From positions 164,092,453-164,156,452 of the forward strand of contig CM062290.1 of the NCBI GenBank assembly GCA_031216915.1: DNA of 64,000 nucleotides. The letters run 5' to 3'. The notes below the pieces were generated by a model that saw only the letters and a program-made list of their open reading frames with translations, had not been told where the DNA came from and did not search any database. Of the stretch, positions 59,413-64,000 are shown piece by piece (position 1 is the first letter of the stretch; each line of letters opens with the position of its first letter). A program made the position numbers and the translations under genes. This DNA is from Pictodentalium vernedei. Its lineage: Eukaryota > Mollusca > Scaphopoda > Dentaliida > Dentaliidae.

Positions 59413-61131
59413 TTGATAAGGAAAAGTTATTCATGGGAAAAAGCAACGGAAAATCTAAATGGACTCAGGGAGACTAAAAAGTTTTGGGATACTTTTAAAA
59501 CCCTTACTGGACAAAAACATAAAGACGCCAGCAGTAAGGCACTAAAGATCAACGATGGAACTATGGCCCTGGATGACAACGCGAAGGCTAGCGCCTTTGC
59601 TGAGCTCCTTAAGAAATATCATCGTCCACATGAGGGCGATAGGTTTGATGACGAGTTCAAAGAAAAAGTAAACAAATTTGTTCAAGGCAACAAGACAACG
59701 TTTAACGATGCCAACTTCAGCCAAACGCCCGAGGACGGGGATGACCATGAACTCACGGAACCGATAAGCAAAGAAGAAGTGGCTAACACAATTAAAAAAT
59801 GTAAGTCTTCTTCTTCCCCAGGAGGGGACGAGGTCTCATACAAAATCCTGAAACAATGTCCCAACACTTTTTTCGGTAGACTCACTAACCTCCTAAACTG
59901 CTGTCTCTCTAGTGGATACTTCCCAAAATGTTGGAAAGTAGCTACAGGAGTCATGATACCCAAACCCGACAAGGATTTGAGCAACCCAGCTAATTACCGC
60001 CCAATCAACCTACTTAGCTGTATTGGAAAAATTTTCGAACGGATTCTCACCACTAGACTCCGCAGCCATCTCGAATCAATCAGCTTTTTCAATAAGTGGC
60101 AAAGGGCATACAGGAGCCAAAGAGAGGGAATCAAGCATGTTTATAGACTGGTAGATTATATGGAAACGGCGTTCAGTCAAAATGAAATAGGAACCGCACT
60201 ATTACTCGACGTAGAAAAAGCGTTTGACTCTGTCTGGCACAATGGCATGAGATACAAACTAGCTAAAATGGGGCTACCTACCAAAATTCTAAGGATCATA
60301 TCATCATTTTTATCTGATCGAAAAATCAAAGTGAGGGTCAACCGCGAAGTGTCAGCCGAGGTAAAACTCGAAGCGGGCACTCCACAGGGTTCGGTCCTCA
60401 GCCCGCTTCTATTTATAATATATGTGAATGACATTGACAAACTAGGGAAGAACCATGTTGAACTATCTCAATTCTCAGACGACAAAGGAATGTGGACGGC
60501 CAGTAAGTCTGGAAACATAATACAAAACCGCCTGCAGGATACCATCCGCGACCTGCAAGACTGGTGCGCTCTGTGGCACATCAAGCTAAATGCCACGAAA
60601 ACACAAAGAATCACATTCTATAAAAAACAAAGGAAAAAGCCTGTCCCTAATATTGAGCTTAAGCTTTACGATCATAAACTTGAAGCTAGTAATGAGGCAA
60701 AGTTTCTGGGATTCAACCTGGATAGCAGTCTCAATCTAAACAATCACATAAACTCAGTCACCGTCAAAGCCACTAAACGCATCAATTTCCTGAAAATGAT
60801 TAGAGGTAAAAATTGGGGAGCCAATAGAGAAATTCTCCTCAATCTTTACAAATCGTATATACGCCCAGTACTAGAGTATGGGGCCATAATAACAAGTGAC
60901 CTGAATAAAACCAACATTGAAAAACTACAACGGGTCCAAAATCATGCCTTGCGCGTGGCTCTGCGCAAGCCCACGTGGACATCGATAAAACAACTTCACG
61001 AGATCGCAAAAATAGACACTATAGCAATGCGCTTAAAAGATCTTCAAAGCAAAACTCTAAATAGACTTCAAGACAGCGAATTAATAATAGAACTCAATGC
61101 GCATCACATCCTCAATAGGAAAACTAAATAA
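59413..61131 (+). CDS. LINE D reverse transcriptase (5'-truncated, open)
   Basis: 572 codons, open throughout. RT blocks: INLLSCIGKIFERI, LLDVEKAFDSVWHNGM, GTPQGSVLSPLLF. The catalytic box reads FSDD, with Ser where the sister elements have Ala. The thumb/C-terminal part is complete (YGAIITSDLNKTNIEKLQRVQNH, split by family habit at TNIEK). The endonuclease is missing through truncation at about 59400, so it cannot move on its own. Confidence 0.88.
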   Translation: MIRKSYSWEKATENLNGLRETKKFWDTFKTLTGQKHKDASSKALKINDGTMALDDNAKASAFAELLKKYHRPHEGDRFDDEFKEKVNKFVQGNKTTFNDANFSQTPEDGDDHELTEPISKEEVANTIKKCKSSSSPGGDEVSYKILKQCPNTFFGRLTNLLNCCLSSGYFPKCWKVATGVMIPKPDKDLSNPANYRPINLLSCIGKIFERILTTRLRSHLESISFFNKWQRAYRSQREGIKHVYRLVDYMETAFSQNEIGTALLLDVEKAFDSVWHNGMRYKLAKMGLPTKILRIISSFLSDRKIKVRVNREVSAEVKLEAGTPQGSVLSPLLFIIYVNDIDKLGKNHVELSQFSDDKGMWTASKSGNIIQNRLQDTIRDLQDWCALWHIKLNATKTQRITFYKKQRKKPVPNIELKLYDHKLEASNEAKFLGFNLDSSLNLNNHINSVTVKATKRINFLKMIRGKNWGANREILLNLYKSYIRPVLEYGAIITSDLNKTNIEKLQRVQNHALRVALRKPTWTSIKQLHEIAKIDTIAMRLKDLQSKTLNRLQDSELIIELNAHHILNRKTK

Positions 61132-61568
61132 TCTGGGGCATGTCTATCGAAAGGGTTAAAGATTACATCATTGTGATGGGGTGAGCCAGGCATTCTGTGA
61201 CCTAAATCTAGAACTGGCTGCGGGTGACACGATACGCACGAAAACTTGCCTCTGTTACCAGTGGGAGTTGCAAACAGCGAGGAAAATCTCCACCTGCTGC
61301 CGGGTCTCCCCTCCCTGAGATATAAATCTCGGGGAAAAATGCTGGCTTCCCCATCCAGAAGGACGGAAGTGTTGTAAATTAAAAACCGAATTGCTCTAAT
61401 TTCCAGCTCTCTATCTTTTCTACCTCCTCTATCTCATCAGACACACGACCAAACTGAATGACAAACTATGAGGGATTGAAACAATCCTCAAGCAAAGATG
61501 TGCAGAAAACCTAACAAGACCAAGGCAAGGATTGAAACAATCTTGCCAGCAAACAGCCCTTTTAAGGG

Positions 61569-61599
<31 letters not shown>

Positions 61600-62195
61600 C
61601 TTTTTTTTTTATGTGGGTGGGAGGGGGGGGGGGGGTGTTGGAGGTCATTTGGAATTCCCGAAGGATAACCAGATACCTCAAATCACATACGGCATCCTAT
61701 CTCCCAGAAGGCTTGACGGATGACTCCCAGTTTTTTCAAACTAAACTGTTGGAGCTTTCTCCATTCCTTTTTTGTAACCGCTATGGTCATATACTGGGGC
61801 CGCTACCAAACCGGCGTTGCTGTTTGGTTTTCTTTTTTCTTTTTCCCTTAAAATTGCCATCGCACAACATTATATTCTGGCTCGCCACCATGGTGGGACT
61901 CAAACCTCTACCATCGCCAAGCTGGAACCGAATAGAGCCCACTCTCCAATAGTCTTAATGGCGTTGAGGGTTTGGTCTTTGACAATCTATCACTCCAATG
62001 CAAACTGCCGGGAATTCTAACCGCATGCATACCCCTTCAGACCCCATTTGAGGCAATGGGAAAGCTAGGCCTGTGTGATCCAAGATCCAAGTGAAATAAA
62101 ATAAGGCTAACCGGGTCGCAAGGGATTTGTAAATTCCACATCGTCCCTGCGCGCCTTCGACGTGCTAAAACCTTTCATTCATTCATTTATTCATT
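61132..62195 (+). repeat. LINE D 3' UTR
   Basis: Small hairpins GAGGGATTG/CAATCCTC, GGCAAGGATTG/CAATCTTGCC and AGCCCTTTTAAGGGCT, then T33 and G15 runs (61571-61636). A segment shared with 24541-24870 and 22379-22499 follows, then T9: ACCGGGTCGCAAGGG, a partly damaged GGGATTT/AAATTCC stem, CGTCCCTGCG, and CCTTCG with a decayed 3' arm. The tail is ATTCATTCATTTATTC. Confidence 0.75.
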
Positions 62196-62699
62196 GTCAT
62201 TGTCTACTGGTGTTGTTTGTTGAGGTTGGTGAAGTGATGCAACGCATTGCAGTAATACCTTTGGGGTTATCATTTTCTGTTTGTAATGCTCCCATACATT
62301 AAAAATTTCCATCTGATAGTTTTTAAATGTTTTTTTTTTTACACCTATGGAGTTTCTCTTCAGATACCAAGTGGCACTGAAGGTCTACTAGTAAACTCCC
62401 TTTGTTCAACACCTCTATAAGTTCATACAAGTTGACATTATTGTGCCCAACTTTTAAAATCATCAAATGTTATGGCTATCTGCTCTGCTGGCAAAAAAGG
62501 GAGGCACATCAATTCACGGAGGTATTTTAAAGTGTAACAAATATCTTGTTTCTGATTTGAAAAATATTACTTATCACGCCTCAAGGAGGGGTCATAAATT
62601 ACATTTTTGAGACAAGAAACATGCATCAAATTTTTTTAAAAATAATTCAGTGTTACAGATCCATGCCTTGGATGTTTCGTTGAAAACCTAAAAGACGAT
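62196..62699. other. No gene seen
   Basis: AT-rich DNA with a T12 run. No coding or repeat signal recognised. Confidence 0.5.
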
Positions 62700-63680
62700 T
62701 CGTCATTATCGTAATTTGGATGATTCGTCGTTATGGCTGCCCGAGCCCAAATCCGAAAACCATTAGCACAGTCTACAGGTCGTATTTATGAAGGGATTTC
62801 ATTGTAATTTGGTAAGATGCCTCTGTATAATGTCTAGATGAGAACATCCCCTTTTGGTCATGATCTGTCAACCGTGATGGCTGCCCAAGCCGAAACCCAA
62901 AAACTTTTAGCACAGTCTGCAGGTCATATTTAATATGGAGGGATTTCATTGTAACTTGGTAGGATGACTCCGTATGATGTCTAGATGAGAACTTCCCCAT
63001 TTGGTCACAATCTGTCAATCGTGACGACTGCCCGAGCCCCAAACCCGAAAACCTTTAGCACAGTCTACAGGTCATATTTATGGAAGCATTTCATTGTAAC
63101 TTGGTAGGTTGACTTCATATAATGTCTAAATGAGAACATCCCCTTTTGGTCGCGATCATTCAGCCGTGATGGCTGCCAAGCCCAAAACCCAAAAACCTTT
63201 AGCATAGTCTATAGGTCATATCTATGGAAGGATTTCATTGTAACTTGATAGGTTGCTTCCATGTAATGCCTAGATGATGACATCCCCTTTTGGTCGTGAT
63301 TGGTCAACTGTGACGGGTACAGGGGCCCGAAGCCCGAAAACCTTGAACACAGTCTACAGGTCATATTTATGAAGGGATTTCATTGCAACTTCGTAGGATT
63401 ACTCCAGATAATGCCCAGATGAGAACATCCGTTTTGGTTTTGATCATTCAACCATGATGGCTGCCAAGCCCAAAAAACTTTAATACAGACTAGAGGTCGT
63501 ATTTGTGAAGGGATTTCATTGTAACTTGGTAGAATGACTCAGTATAATGTCGAGATGAGGACCTTCCCTTTTAGTTGCAATTGGTCAACCGTGATGGCTA
63601 CACAGGCCTGAAGCCTGAAAACCTTTAGCCCAGTCTACAGGCCATATTTATCAGTGGATTTCAATGTAACTTGATAGGAT
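62700..63680 (+). repeat. Satellite-like tandem repeat of about 145 bp
   Basis: CAGTCTACAGGTC or a close variant recurs at 62768, 62913, 63061, 63205, 63350, 63486 and 63631, with spacings of 136-148 bp. Each unit also carries GATTTCATTGTAACTTGG, GATGAGAACATCCCC and GTGATGGCTGC. Units differ by about 10-20%. Confidence 0.85.
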
Positions 63681-63724
63681 GACTCGTTTTGGAATAATTT
63701 CACTGTAACTTGGTAACTTTCGTT

Positions 63725-63795
63725 GACATACATTAACTGTGAGGGCCACATACATTAACTGTGAGGGCCACATCCATTAACTGTGAGGGCAACAT
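63725..63795 (+). repeat. Short tandem repeat, 22-bp unit
   Basis: CATTAACTGTGAGGGCCACA occurs three times in a row with small changes. The remaining sequence to 64000 is AT-rich with no feature seen. Confidence 0.8.
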
Positions 63796-64000
63796 TAACC
63801 CACCCTCAGTTATTGAGTACAGTCTACACCTCATATTATTTTTTATTAAAAACATAGCATACAGGGAACAGAAATTAACATATTCCCAATTATCACAATT
63901 CTTGTCTTATTTCATAATCCTTTCATAAACATTGAACATTATCCTTTTCATCAAACACAACACACAGACACGTTAAGCTACAGTGTCATTGACACTTTCA

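Larger units (their letters stand above)
59400..62195 (+). mobile_element. LINE D: 5'-truncated Jockey-type LINE
   Basis: It begins inside ORF2 upstream of the RT and runs through a 1.06-kb 3' UTR to terminal structure T9 and an ATTC tail ending at about 62195. It is adjacent to LINE C in opposite orientation. Flanking target duplication not recognised. Confidence 0.75.

Noticed and set aside
62700-63795. CRISPR-like array
   Set aside because: The whole unit of about 145 bp is repeated, with no short repeat and unique spacer pattern. The host is an animal and there are no cas genes.

Overview
This window looks like intergenic or intronic DNA from an invertebrate animal, most likely a marine lophotrochozoan such as a mollusc. 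The organism is inferred, not proven. The grounds are spliced genes with GT-AG introns, a tRNA-derived SINE, Jockey-type and CR1-type LINEs, a Gypsy element, and MULE, hAT, piggyBac-like and pogo-like DNA transposons, with no bacterial operons. Almost every recognisable protein belongs to a mobile element. No rRNA gene, genuine tRNA gene or CRISPR array was seen.

Region 1-8640 (+) is a head-to-tail array. It opens with a Jockey-type LINE (LINE A, ORF2 running off the left edge). Five 5'-truncated or non-autonomous units follow, each ending in the same structured 3' terminus and a CTCTCC junction. Three units carry a proline-rich, basic ORF of about 270 codons (called U here) that I do not recognise. 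A solitary U copy at 20774-21702 has a 9-bp target-site duplication, so U is a mobile retroelement. A hairpin motif (M, core GGTAGTACCT) with compensatory stem changes recurs ten times, both inside U coding sequence and in LINE 3' UTRs.

Region 8671-18623 (+) holds a three-exon FLYWCH zinc finger/MULE transposase gene. Its DDE residues are all present, but there is a frameshift in exon 1. Its 8.35-kb first intron is filled with repeats, a SINE, two pogo-like MITEs and a 5'-truncated CR1-type LINE. A satellite with 331/223-bp units follows the gene.

Region 23499-36626 is read as one 13.1-kb Mutator-like element with inverted repeats of about 1.1 kb and a 9-10 bp target duplication. Nested inside are a second 3.7-kb MULE with its own exact 9-bp duplication and a decayed transposase, two further 9-bp-TSD elements, piggyBac-like palindromic MITEs, a PHD-finger fragment, and a full-length CR1-type LINE on the minus strand with intact esterase-bearing ORF1 and intact ORF2.

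Region 36627-43700 has mostly AT-rich DNA with a hAT remnant (BED-type finger), inverted repeats, tandem repeats, and a SINE split by a 418-bp pogo-like MITE.

Region 44297-53775 (-) is a decayed Gypsy LTR retrotransposon. Two things stand out. The integrase ends in a complete C4HC3 PHD finger, and a downstream 780-codon ORF in the same orientation carries a TatD-type metal-dependent nuclease domain with its metal ligands intact, preceded by a good splice acceptor.

Region 53782-62195 holds LINE C (-), a Jockey-type LINE with a triple CCHC ORF1 and ORF2, and LINE D (+), 5'-truncated but with an intact RT reading frame. Satellite-like repeats of about 145 bp end the window. Many frameshifts fall in homopolymer runs, so some apparent pseudogenes may be assembly errors.
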